Part shown: piece after piece, positions 1-6,052 of the stretch
Numbering within the stretch: position 1 is the stretch's first letter
How the letters are laid out: every line of letters starts with the position of its first letter
IMG/VR virus record: IMGVR_UViG_3300007229_000125
Location: 1 to 20,707 of that record
Source of the DNA: a virus
DNA: 20,707 nucleotides
Strand: one strand, 5' to 3'
Notes under the pieces: model-generated
What the model was told of the DNA's origin: nothing
What the model saw: only the letters and a program-made list of their open reading frames with translations
The model's database searches: none
Made by a program: the position numbers and the translations under genes

Positions 1-16
1 AGGAATTGAAATGCCC

Positions 17-46
17 TTGACAAGCATTTGAATAGGGGTTTATAAA
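17..46 (+). promoter_or_regulatory. sigma70-like promoter ahead of the terminase small subunit
   Basis: A perfect -35 hexamer TTGACA (17-22) is followed by an 18-base spacer and TATAAA (41-46), which matches five of six bases of the bacterial -10 consensus. Transcription would start near 53-55, giving a leader of about 14 bases that contains the G-rich ribosome-binding stretch just before the TTG start at 67. This is the best promoter match seen in the window and sits at the head of the packaging and virion operon. It suggests that host RNA polymerase transcribes these late genes, an inference not tested by the sequence alone. Confidence 0.65.
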
Positions 47-66
47 GGGGGGTAAGGGGGGATCTC

Positions 67-438
67 TTGTTAACACAGAATAGAATTACAAAGAAACAGA
101 AGCTATTAGTTGATACGATCGTAGCAAGTGGTTGTAGTGTAACTAAAGCTAGTGCCATAGCAGGATACGCAAAAGGTGAATCAGGTAGAGTGACAGCCAG
201 TAAGACTTTAAGACTGCCTCATATCCAAGAGTATATGCAACAAAGGGTTAGAGAAAGTATAGGATTGAATGCTACGAAAGCATCTAATAAGATGTTACAG
301 CTAAGCAGTAGTGCTAAGAGTGAGTATGTTCAGCTTGAAGCTAGTAAAGACATACTAGATAGGGCAGGGTATAAGCCTATAGAGAAGTCCATGAACTTAG
401 TGACTGGTAATATAAATGTAAGTATAGACTTGACATAG
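67..438 (+). CDS. terS: Terminase small subunit (putative)
   Basis: This 123-residue protein probably recognises phage DNA and recruits the large terminase for packaging. Its N-terminal half looks like a helix-turn-helix (SVTKASAIAGYAKG, about residues 24-37), followed by KTLRLPHIQEYMQQRVRESIG, whose order is typical of phage TerS proteins that resemble the Terminase_2 family. The C-terminal half (SAKSEYVQLEASKDILDRAGYKP) is a helical segment of the kind that mediates oligomerisation. The TTG start is supported by the run AAGGGGGG about six bases upstream; no in-frame ATG exists nearer. It lies directly behind the strong promoter at 17-46 and upstream of TerL, with several small genes between. 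A DNA-binding regulator with similar architecture is the main alternative. Confidence 0.72.
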   Translation: MLTQNRITKKQKLLVDTIVASGCSVTKASAIAGYAKGESGRVTASKTLRLPHIQEYMQQRVRESIGLNATKASNKMLQLSSSAKSEYVQLEASKDILDRAGYKPIEKSMNLVTGNINVSIDLT

Positions 439-499
439 ATTGATGGGTAGAGCTACAGATAGATATGCAAAGTATGATATACTAGGGGTGGGGGTAAAA

Positions 500-568
500 A
501 TGTGTGCAAGTACTACTACAACACGACCCACACAAACATTAATAGCTGAAAAGGTACGTTATGGCTAA
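500..568 (+). CDS. Possible 22-residue micro-ORF
   Basis: An ATG at 500 follows a G-rich stretch (AGGGGTGGGGGTAAAA) that could act as a ribosome-binding site. It opens a 22-codon frame beginning MCASTTTTRPTQTL and ending in EKVRYG. Its stop (566-568) overlaps the start of the next gene (561) by eight bases, the overlapping arrangement seen at many junctions in this genome. The product is unrecognised. The rest of the gap from 439 to 499 shows no clear gene, terminator or tRNA. It could equally be a leader peptide that couples translation, or not translated at all. Confidence 0.35.
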   Translation: MCASTTTTRPTQTLIAEKVRYG

Positions 569-863
569 GACACCTGCATGGACAAGAAAAGCTGGGAAGA
601 ATCCTAAGGGTGGATTAAATGCAAAGGGTCGTGCCTCATATAAGGGTGGCACATTGAAAGCACCAGTTAAGAGTGGTGACAATCCTAGACGAGCTTCTTT
701 TTTGGCTCGTATGGCAGGAATGAGAGGTCCAGAGAAAGATGCTAAAGGCAAACCTACTAGATTATTATTATCGCTTCGTGCATGGGGTGCTTCGAGTAAA
801 GCAGATGCTCGTGCAAAGGCTAGAGCAATATCGAAACGAAACAAAGCAAAGAAAAAGGCTTGA
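561..863 (+). CDS. Small basic conserved phage protein (DUF6321-like)
   Basis: This 100-residue, strongly Lys/Arg-rich protein begins MAKTPAWTRKAGKNPKGGLN and continues with NAKGRASYKGG, KSGDNPRRASFLARMAGM and GKPTRLLLSLRAWGASS. From memory this ordered set of motifs matches the DUF6321 family, seen in marine phages and large viruses; its function is unknown. The C-terminus is a run of Lys, Ala and Arg (ARAISKRNKAKKKA), which suggests nucleic-acid binding. A fair ribosome-binding site (AAAAGG) lies about eight bases before the ATG. It is the first of four small basic genes between TerS and TerL. The function could be DNA condensation, packaging or host takeover, but nothing here decides that. 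Confidence 0.8.
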   Translation: MAKTPAWTRKAGKNPKGGLNAKGRASYKGGTLKAPVKSGDNPRRASFLARMAGMRGPEKDAKGKPTRLLLSLRAWGASSKADARAKARAISKRNKAKKKA

Positions 864-921
864 CGAGACTAAAAGAAAAGTTGAAGTATTAAGGAAACAA
901 CTTAAAGAAAGGAAAGCTAAA

Positions 922-1050
922 ATGCCAATGGGTAAAGGAACATATGGAACTACTAAGGGTAGACCACCAAAGAAGAAGATGACTGCAAAGCAAAAGACAT
1001 TACCTGCTTCTTTACAGAAAAAAATTATGGCATCTAAGAAGAAGAAGTAG
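922..1050 (+). CDS. Small basic protein MPMGKGTYG-type, N-terminus uncertain
   Basis: The safe part of this gene starts at ATG 922, after AAAGGA at about 908-913, and encodes 42 residues: MPMGKGTYGTTKGRPPKKK followed by a basic tail ending in KKKK. The GRPPKKK segment resembles an AT-hook (GRP core), so minor-groove DNA binding is possible. The same frame is open upstream and reads as a charged coiled coil (VEVLRKQLKERKAK) immediately before the Met, but it has no start codon after the previous gene. A TTG at 860, overlapping the TGA of the preceding gene, opens a similar helical peptide (TRLKEKLKY) in the -1 neighbouring frame and stops at 892. The true gene may therefore begin at 860 and cross a frameshift. 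Function is unknown. Confidence 0.6.
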   Translation: MPMGKGTYGTTKGRPPKKKMTAKQKTLPASLQKKIMASKKKK

Positions 1051-1215
1051 ATGGCAGTTAATGCAGCAGGTAATTACACTAAGCCTACAATGAGAAAGGC
1101 TTTGTTTAATAGGATCAAAGCGAGTAACAAAGGAGGCAGATCAGGACAATGGTCTGCTCGTAAGGCACAGATGTTAGCCAAACAATATAAGGCTAAAGGT
1201 GGTGGTTATAGATAA
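1051..1215 (+). CDS. Small basic conserved phage protein, 54 aa
   Basis: This gene encodes 54 residues, beginning MAVNAAGNYTKPTMRKALFN and containing GGRSGQWSARKAQMLAKQY before ending in KAKGGGYR. The SGQWSARKAQ-LAK-YK-GGGY pattern is one I recall from many marine phage and giant-virus small proteins, some of which carry DUF5872-type names; the family name is from memory and uncertain. The product is very basic and probably binds nucleic acid or protein surfaces. Its ATG directly abuts, in frame, the TAG stop of the preceding gene. Its TAA overlaps the ATG of the next gene by one base, so it is likely translated by coupling. Function is unknown. Confidence 0.75.
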   Translation: MAVNAAGNYTKPTMRKALFNRIKASNKGGRSGQWSARKAQMLAKQYKAKGGGYR

Positions 1216-1475
1216 TGGCACTTGCTAAATCACAAAGGTCGCTTCGTGCTTGGACAAGACAAAAGTGGAGAACGAAATCAGGTAAACCTAGTACACAAGG
1301 GTCAAAGGCAACTGGCGAACGTTATCTACCTGAAAAAGCAATTAAGGCTTTATCTTCCAGTGAATACTCCAAGACTACGGCTCTTAAACGCAAAGCAATT
1401 AGAGCAGGTAAACAAGTATCTAAACAGCCCAAAAAGATTGCAAGAAAAACGAAAAGCTATCGATCTTATTCATAG
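1215..1475 (+). CDS. Small basic conserved phage protein, 86 aa
   Basis: This 86-residue basic protein starts MALAKSQRSLRAWTRQKWRT and continues KSGKPSTQGSKATGERYLPE, then KAIKALSSSEYSKTTALKRK and a tail (GKQVSKQPKKIARKTKSYR). The motifs QRSLRAW, KWRTKSGKPS and GERYLPEKAIKALS are ones I recall from recurring small proteins of marine phages without an assigned function. The start overlaps the previous stop by one base (TAATG). It shares the SLRAW motif, including an identical 11-base coding stretch, with the DUF6321-like gene upstream. A second, overlapping frame (1222-1488) is open but has no family-like features and is treated as a shadow. Confidence 0.75.
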   Translation: MALAKSQRSLRAWTRQKWRTKSGKPSTQGSKATGERYLPEKAIKALSSSEYSKTTALKRKAIRAGKQVSKQPKKIARKTKSYRSYS

Positions 1476-1488
1476 GTTAAAAGAATGA

Positions 1489-1603
1489 TTAATATATATT
1501 TCGAACTATTTAGATTTTTTAATAAGATAGGTAATTATTTTTATAATAAATACTGTAGGGCATTACACAGCAAACAAGTGAGTCGCAAAACAAGAGTTGT
1601 TAA
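1489..1603 (+). promoter_or_regulatory. AT-rich gap with a possible weak promoter
   Basis: This 115-base gap is one of the longest non-coding stretches in the window and is markedly AT-rich. It contains a perfect -10 hexamer TATAAT at 1542-1547. The best -35 candidates at 16-18 bases upstream (around 1518-1525, for example TTTAAT) match the consensus poorly. No stem-loop with a T tract and no tRNA is seen. It separates the basic-protein cassette from the terminase and portal genes, so it may hold a secondary promoter. Confidence 0.3.
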
Positions 1604-1798
1604 ATGACATTCTTACATACTTTAAAGGTTGAAGAAAGACGAATACTTCGTGAAGTTGTAAAGCGAGTTCACCTGAAACATCACCCTGAACAATTCTGTA
1701 CTGATAGGGAAGCCGACAAAGTAATAGCTGTCATTGGTCCTGAGACTGTAGATACTCTTTTGAGAGTCGGAGTTAATACCAAAATTGATACAGTTTAA
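1604..1798 (+). CDS. Small conserved-looking protein preceding TerL
   Basis: The product is a 64-residue, mostly helical protein (MTFLHTLKVEERRILREVVK, then HLKHHPEQFCTDREADKVIA, then a short VIGPETVDTLLRVGV segment). The pattern of a short helical protein directly before TerL recurs, from memory, in related marine podoviruses, but I know of no function. It ends 14 bases inside the terL gene, so the two are probably translationally coupled. The ribosome-binding signal is weak (AAGAG about eight bases upstream of ATG). It has no membrane segment or signal peptide. A packaging accessory role is a guess from position only. Confidence 0.7.
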   Translation: MTFLHTLKVEERRILREVVKRVHLKHHPEQFCTDREADKVIAVIGPETVDTLLRVGVNTKIDTV

Positions 1799-3305
1799 AT
1801 ACAAACCTGATGGTCAAGTCATAAAAGACTTTATGAAAGACAATACATTTTTTCGTGGCATCAGAGGTCCAGTTGGTAGTGGCAAGTCTGTTGCTTGTAG
1901 TATAGAAATATTTAGAAGAGCCTTAATGCAAGAGCCTGATAAGAATGGCAGAAGAAAAAGCAGGTGGGCGATTATCAGAAACACTAACCCACAACTCCGT
2001 ACCACAACGATTAAGACTTGGCTTGACTGGTTTCCTGAGAATGAATGGGGAAAGTTTATGTGGTCAGTTCCCTATACACATATGATAACAGCAGGTGACT
2101 TGGAGATGGAAGTTATATTCCTTGCACTTGACAGACCTGAAGATGTTAAAAAATTACTTTCGTTAGAACTTACTGGTGTATGGGTCAACGAAGCTAGGGA
2201 AATACCTAAGTCAATTATTGATGCTTGTACTATGAGAGTTGGCAGATATCCTAGTGTTAAAGATGGTGGTGCATCTTGGAGTGGTGTTATCTGTGATACT
2301 AACAGTCCTGAAGAAGATCACTGGTGGTCTATTATGAGTGGCGAAGTTCCAGTTCCAGACCATATAACTTTGGAAGAAAGTCGTATGTTAATTAAGCCTG
2401 ATAACTGGCAGTTCTTTACACAACCTAGTGGTATGCTTGAAGAAAAAGATGAAGATGGTTCTGTCACTGGATACAAGCCAAACAAAAATGCAGAGAACAG
2501 ACATAATATATTAGAGTCATACTATCCTAACTTGGTACAAGGAAAGACTAAGAGTTGGATAGATGTTTATGTAATGAATAGGCTTGGTAGTATCCAAGAT
2601 GGTAAGCCAGTTTATAATATGTTTGTTGCCGATACCCATGTTGCAAAAGAAGAAATACCAGTAGCAGATGGTGTTCCAGTATATATTGGATTGGACTTTG
2701 GACTTACTCCTGCTGCAGTCTTTGGTCAAAAGGTTAGAGGCAGATGGAATATACTACAAGAGATTGTAGCTTTTGATATGGGTATTGTTAGGTTTGCAGA
2801 ATTGTTAAGAGCAGAAATAGCAACACGATATGCAAACTGTGAGGTGCATATCTATGGTGATCCTGCAGGAGACTTTAGATCGCAGACAGATGAATCTACA
2901 CCTTTTCAGGTTTTAAGAGGTGCAGGATTGAGTGCCAGACCTACAATGAGCAATGATGTTGCCTTAAGAATTGAATCTGTGGCATCTGTACTAAATAGAA
3001 TGGTTGATGGGTTATCAGGAATTTTGATTGACTTTAGGTGCAAAGAATTGGTAAAAGGGTTTGAGGGTGGTTATCAATATAGACGTATGCAGGTTTCAGG
3101 TGAACGATATGAAGATAAACCTCTCAAAGACCGATACTCACATATCCATGATGCTTTGCAGTATTTGATGTTGGGGTCAGGCGAGGGAAGGCAGGTACTA
3201 GGCATGAATAAAAAGATTGAAACTTTTAATGCTAGAGTAGAGTATGATGTCTTTAATCGTAGACCAAAGCAACAAAAGAGGCAGGGTCTATGGGCAAGAA
3301 TGTAA
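1785..3305 (+). CDS. terL: Terminase large subunit (packaging ATPase and nuclease)
   Basis: This 506-residue protein is the DNA-packaging motor, which docks on the portal, hydrolyses ATP and cuts the concatemer. The N-terminal ATPase has a Walker A motif GPVGSGKS (residues 28-35) and a Walker B-like strand TGVWVNEAREI (130-140) with the catalytic Glu. The C-terminal RNase H-like nuclease shows acidic residues in GLDFG (Asp304), YGDPAG (Asp359) and HIHDALQY (Asp456). The start is TTG at 1785, which gives an N-terminus of the family's usual type (MIQFKYKPDGQVIKDFM); the first in-frame ATG (1833) would shave off 16 residues. No strong ribosome-binding site precedes it, and the 14-base overlap with the upstream gene suggests coupling. 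Unlike T7, it lies upstream of the portal rather than after the fibre. Confidence 0.96.
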   Translation: MIQFKYKPDGQVIKDFMKDNTFFRGIRGPVGSGKSVACSIEIFRRALMQEPDKNGRRKSRWAIIRNTNPQLRTTTIKTWLDWFPENEWGKFMWSVPYTHMITAGDLEMEVIFLALDRPEDVKKLLSLELTGVWVNEAREIPKSIIDACTMRVGRYPSVKDGGASWSGVICDTNSPEEDHWWSIMSGEVPVPDHITLEESRMLIKPDNWQFFTQPSGMLEEKDEDGSVTGYKPNKNAENRHNILESYYPNLVQGKTKSWIDVYVMNRLGSIQDGKPVYNMFVADTHVAKEEIPVADGVPVYIGLDFGLTPAAVFGQKVRGRWNILQEIVAFDMGIVRFAELLRAEIATRYANCEVHIYGDPAGDFRSQTDESTPFQVLRGAGLSARPTMSNDVALRIESVASVLNRMVDGLSGILIDFRCKELVKGFEGGYQYRRMQVSGERYEDKPLKDRYSHIHDALQYLMLGSGEGRQVLGMNKKIETFNARVEYDVFNRRPKQQKRQGLWARM

Positions 3306-3314
3306 GGAGAAGCT

Positions 3315-3542
3315 ATGTGTTTACCAAGTGGTAGAAGTTCTCCTCCTCCTCCAACTAAAGAGGAGAAGGAAGAAGAAATGGAAAGAGAAGCAGTAAAAGA
3401 AATTGAAACTGAAAAGAGAGCAGATGCTCGACAAGATGTGCTTGAAGAAAATATCTCTCGAAAAAGAAAAGGTAGTGGTAGACGATCTTTGCTAAGAGGT
3501 TCAGGTGGTGGCATAGGTTTCTACAACGAATACGATAACTAA
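3315..3542 (+). CDS. T7 gp7.3/gp6.7-like small virion protein
   Basis: This 75-residue protein starts MCLPSGRSSPPPP, continues with a highly charged Glu/Lys helix (about residues 15-48), and ends in GRRSLLRGSGGGIGFY. The N-terminal Met-Cys start and the C-terminal basic, Ser-Leu, Gly-Gly-Gly-Ile order match T7 gp6.7 and gp7.3, small virion proteins encoded next to the portal and needed for tail assembly or infectivity. The match is by motif order from memory, not alignment. A good AAGGAG ribosome-binding site overlaps the terL stop, and its own stop overlaps the portal start by one base. The proline cluster followed by a helix could be an anchor to the head-tail junction. Confidence 0.65.
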   Translation: MCLPSGRSSPPPPTKEEKEEEMEREAVKEIETEKRADARQDVLEENISRKRKGSGRRSLLRGSGGGIGFYNEYDN

Positions 3543-5089
3543 TGCACGAAAAAACTGTAAGTCAAATGTTGCAAAGATATGAGAAAGCTCTTTCTGTAAG
3601 GTTAGAGTTTGAAGATCTTTATGATGAAATCTTTGAGTATTGTTTGCCACAACGTCAGGGTTTTAAAAACTATTCGGCAGGTGAAAGACGAGATGACAAG
3701 ATCTTTGATGAGACTGCAGTTGTAGGTATTCAAGAGTTTGCATCAAGACTTCAGTCAGGATTGACACCTAACTTTGCAAGATGGGCAGACTTTGTTACTG
3801 GTCAGGAAGTTCCTGAAGAAGAAAAAGATGATATCAATAATGCACTTGATGGTGTCACTGATTATGTATTTGAGATATTGCAGACATCAAACTTTGCTCA
3901 AGAGATACATGAATGCTTTATAGACTTGGCACTAGGTACTGCAGTCCTTTGTGTTATGGAAGGTGATGCAGTTAATCCCATTAGGTTTCAATCAATCCCA
4001 TTGCCTCATGTAGTTTTAGATACTGGACCTGATGGCAAGGTCGATCATGTATATCGTGAACGTATGTTAAAGAATGAAGATATACCAGTTGCCTATCCTA
4101 ATGCAGTCTTGACTCCACAGATGGCAGATAGAATAACTAGAAATCCTGAAAGTAAAACTAAGATACTTGAGGTATCATGTAGATTATATGATGATCCTAA
4201 TGTTGAAAAGTATGGATACTATGTCATAGATGTAGCAGATAAAGTTATGATAATGACTGAGATCTATACTGGTGTAGGATCAAATCCATTTATTGCATTT
4301 AGATGGAGCAAGGCAAGTGGCGAAGTATATGGCAGAGGTCCTGCATTAAATGCTCTTAGTGCAATCAAAACTTGTAACCTTACTATAGAAATGATTTTAG
4401 AAAATGCACAGATGTCTATATCAGGTATCTATCAGATTGATGATGATGGTGTAATTAATGTTGATACAATCAACCTAGTCCCCGGCACAGTGATTCCTAA
4501 AGCACCAAACTCACAAGGGTTGCAACCAATAAGATCAGCAGGATCATTTGATGTGGCTAACCTTATTTTAAATGATATGAGAAATAATATAAAGAGAGCT
4601 TTGTATAATGATATGTTAGGTGATCCCAACAGAACACCTGCATCAGCTACCGAAGTTGCAGAACGTATGGCAGATCTGTCTCGTAAGATAGGATCAGCAT
4701 TTGGCAGACTGCAATCTGAGATGGTGCAACCATTATTACAAAGAGTTGTCTATATATTACAGAAGCAGGGTCGGATAGAAATGCCGACAGTTAATGGTAG
4801 AGAAGTAAAGATTCGTAGTGTTTCTCCCCTAGCACAAGCACAATCCAATCAGGATATTGTGTCACTGAATAGATTTCTACAAACTGTGGCAGGATCATTC
4901 GGTCCTGAGATTTTAAATATATTAATATCTTCAGAAGAAACTGCATTGTATCTAGCCAAAAAGTTTGGTGTACCTGATAACTTAATAAGAGATGCAGATG
5001 AAAGACAGCAGTTAGTACAGATGGCACAGCAAGTACAACAGATGCAACAACAAGGAGAGTTACCAAATGCCTCAACACTTGGGGGTTGA
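3542..5089 (+). CDS. Portal protein (T7 gp8-like head-tail connector)
   Basis: This 515-residue protein forms the dodecameric ring at the capsid vertex through which DNA enters and leaves, and onto which the tail is built. It has the order and length of the bacteriophage head-to-tail connecting family (T7 gp8, about 536 residues). Features include an early YDEIFEYCLPQR segment, RRDDKIFDETAVVGIQEFAS, RLQSGLTPNFARWADF, then YGRGPALNALSAIKTCN and GDPNRTPASATEVAERM near the C-terminal third. The tail is glutamine-rich (QMAQQVQQMQQQGE). The ATG at 3542 overlaps the preceding TAA by one base. It is followed by the scaffold and capsid genes, the usual head order. Confidence 0.95.
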   Translation: MHEKTVSQMLQRYEKALSVRLEFEDLYDEIFEYCLPQRQGFKNYSAGERRDDKIFDETAVVGIQEFASRLQSGLTPNFARWADFVTGQEVPEEEKDDINNALDGVTDYVFEILQTSNFAQEIHECFIDLALGTAVLCVMEGDAVNPIRFQSIPLPHVVLDTGPDGKVDHVYRERMLKNEDIPVAYPNAVLTPQMADRITRNPESKTKILEVSCRLYDDPNVEKYGYYVIDVADKVMIMTEIYTGVGSNPFIAFRWSKASGEVYGRGPALNALSAIKTCNLTIEMILENAQMSISGIYQIDDDGVINVDTINLVPGTVIPKAPNSQGLQPIRSAGSFDVANLILNDMRNNIKRALYNDMLGDPNRTPASATEVAERMADLSRKIGSAFGRLQSEMVQPLLQRVVYILQKQGRIEMPTVNGREVKIRSVSPLAQAQSNQDIVSLNRFLQTVAGSFGPEILNILISSEETALYLAKKFGVPDNLIRDADERQQLVQMAQQVQQMQQQGELPNASTLGG

Positions 5090-5318
5090 TGGATACCCTA
5101 GATCCAAAGAACAAGACGAACAAATTTCAAAAGTAATAGAATCAGTATTCAAAACTCCTAATGGCAAGGAGATGTTACAGTATTTAAAGTCAGTTACTAT
5201 CGAAGCAATTAGTGGTGCTAATATATCTGATGCAGAACTTAGACACCTAGAAGGGCAAAGATATTTAGTGGCTTTAATAGTCAAGAGAATCAATCATGCA
5301 ATGAGGTTAAAACAATGA
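5067..5318 (+). CDS. Small Bbp19-like phage protein
   Basis: The product has 83 residues. Its core reads VFKTPNGKEMLQYLK, then a loop (GANISDAE), then LRHLEGQRYLVALIVKRIN. The order F-x-TP-x-G-x-x-(L)-L followed by an E-G-Q-R-x-L-V helix resembles the Bordetella phage Bbp19 family, commonly encoded between portal and scaffold in podoviruses; its role is not established. AAGGAG sits about ten bases upstream of ATG 5067, inside the end of the portal gene. The stop overlaps the scaffold start (ATGA). There is no signal peptide or membrane segment. Confidence 0.65.
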   Translation: MPQHLGVDGYPRSKEQDEQISKVIESVFKTPNGKEMLQYLKSVTIEAISGANISDAELRHLEGQRYLVALIVKRINHAMRLKQ

Positions 5319-6052
5319 GTGAAGAACAAGTTACACCAACAGAATCTGCTACAGATACCCCAACAGAAACTACTGCACCTCCAAGTGTTACTGAGTCTGT
5401 AGCAGAACCAACAAGACCTGAAGGACTACCTGAGAAGTTTAATACTTGGGAAGATATGGCTAAGTCATATTCTGAGATGGAGTCTTGGAAAGGTAAAAAG
5501 ACTGAGGATATAAAAGCAGAAGTCTTGCAAGAACTAGAGACAGAAGCCTACTCTAACAGACCTGCAAGTTCAGGTGACTATCAAATACCTGAAGTATTAG
5601 ATGAGGGTGAAGCTGCAACTAATCCACTTCTTAAATGGTGGGCAGATTATTCTTGGGAGAATGGCTTATCACAAGATGAGTTTAATGAGGGAATAACTAA
5701 ATGGGCAGAGCATACTGGATCAAATCAACCTGACCTTGAAGCTGTAAAGAAAAGTCTAGGTGACAATGCTAACCTAAGAGTAGAAGCTACACAGTTATTT
5801 GTGCAGAAGTTTTTTCCTGAAGAGTTGCAAGATGCAGTTGCAGAACTGGGATCAACAGCAGAGGGAATCAAAGCATTAGAACTAATACAAAGATCAATGC
5901 AACAAACTAATGTTAATCCACAAGCCACTGCACCTGCTAAAACAACTATTGAAGATCTTATGACTAAGATGAAAGATCCTAGATACTATGATCCTACAAG
6001 AAGAGATAGGGCATTTGTTCAAGAAGTGACAGATGGCTTTAAGAGAATTTAA
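5315..6052 (+). CDS. Scaffolding (capsid assembly) protein
   Basis: This 245-residue acidic protein is expected to guide procapsid assembly around the portal and then leave. The N-terminus is a low-complexity Thr/Glu/Pro segment (residues 1-35). It is followed by PEGLPEKFNTWEDMAKSYSE, a motif typical of T7-like scaffold proteins, then a helical middle and a short C-terminal region with basic residues (DPRYYDPTRRDRAFVQEVT). That kind of C-terminal helix commonly binds the coat protein in scaffold proteins. It lies between the portal and capsid genes, its ATGA overlap couples it to the gene upstream, and its end overlaps the next gene by 20 bases. Confidence 0.88.
   Translation: MSEEQVTPTESATDTPTETTAPPSVTESVAEPTRPEGLPEKFNTWEDMAKSYSEMESWKGKKTEDIKAEVLQELETEAYSNRPASSGDYQIPEVLDEGEAATNPLLKWWADYSWENGLSQDEFNEGITKWAEHTGSNQPDLEAVKKSLGDNANLRVEATQLFVQKFFPEELQDAVAELGSTAEGIKALELIQRSMQQTNVNPQATAPAKTTIEDLMTKMKDPRYYDPTRRDRAFVQEVTDGFKRI

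Noticed and set aside
430-478. TTGACA at 430 and TATGAT at 473 as a promoter
   Set aside because: The spacing is 37 bases, far outside the 16-18 range, and the hexamer is the end of the TerS coding sequence (Leu-Thr).
539-844. A 101-codon minus-strand frame under the DUF6321-like gene
   Set aside because: The plus strand has a motif-rich product there; everything else in the window is on the plus strand.
739-921. Extension of the MPMGKGTYG gene to a start at 739
   Set aside because: It would overlap the DUF6321-like gene by 125 bases with unlike sequence (MLKANLLDYYYRF). Only the part after about 864 looks coding-like, and that is treated as a frameshift question.
1222-1488. An 88-codon plus-strand frame overlapping the 86-residue basic gene
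   Set aside because: It has no family motifs, lies almost wholly inside a gene with recognisable motifs, and its start lacks a ribosome-binding site.
3074-3514. A 146-codon minus-strand frame across the end of terL
   Set aside because: It spans a terL nuclease region and the gp7.3-like gene, has no motif, and is a shadow.
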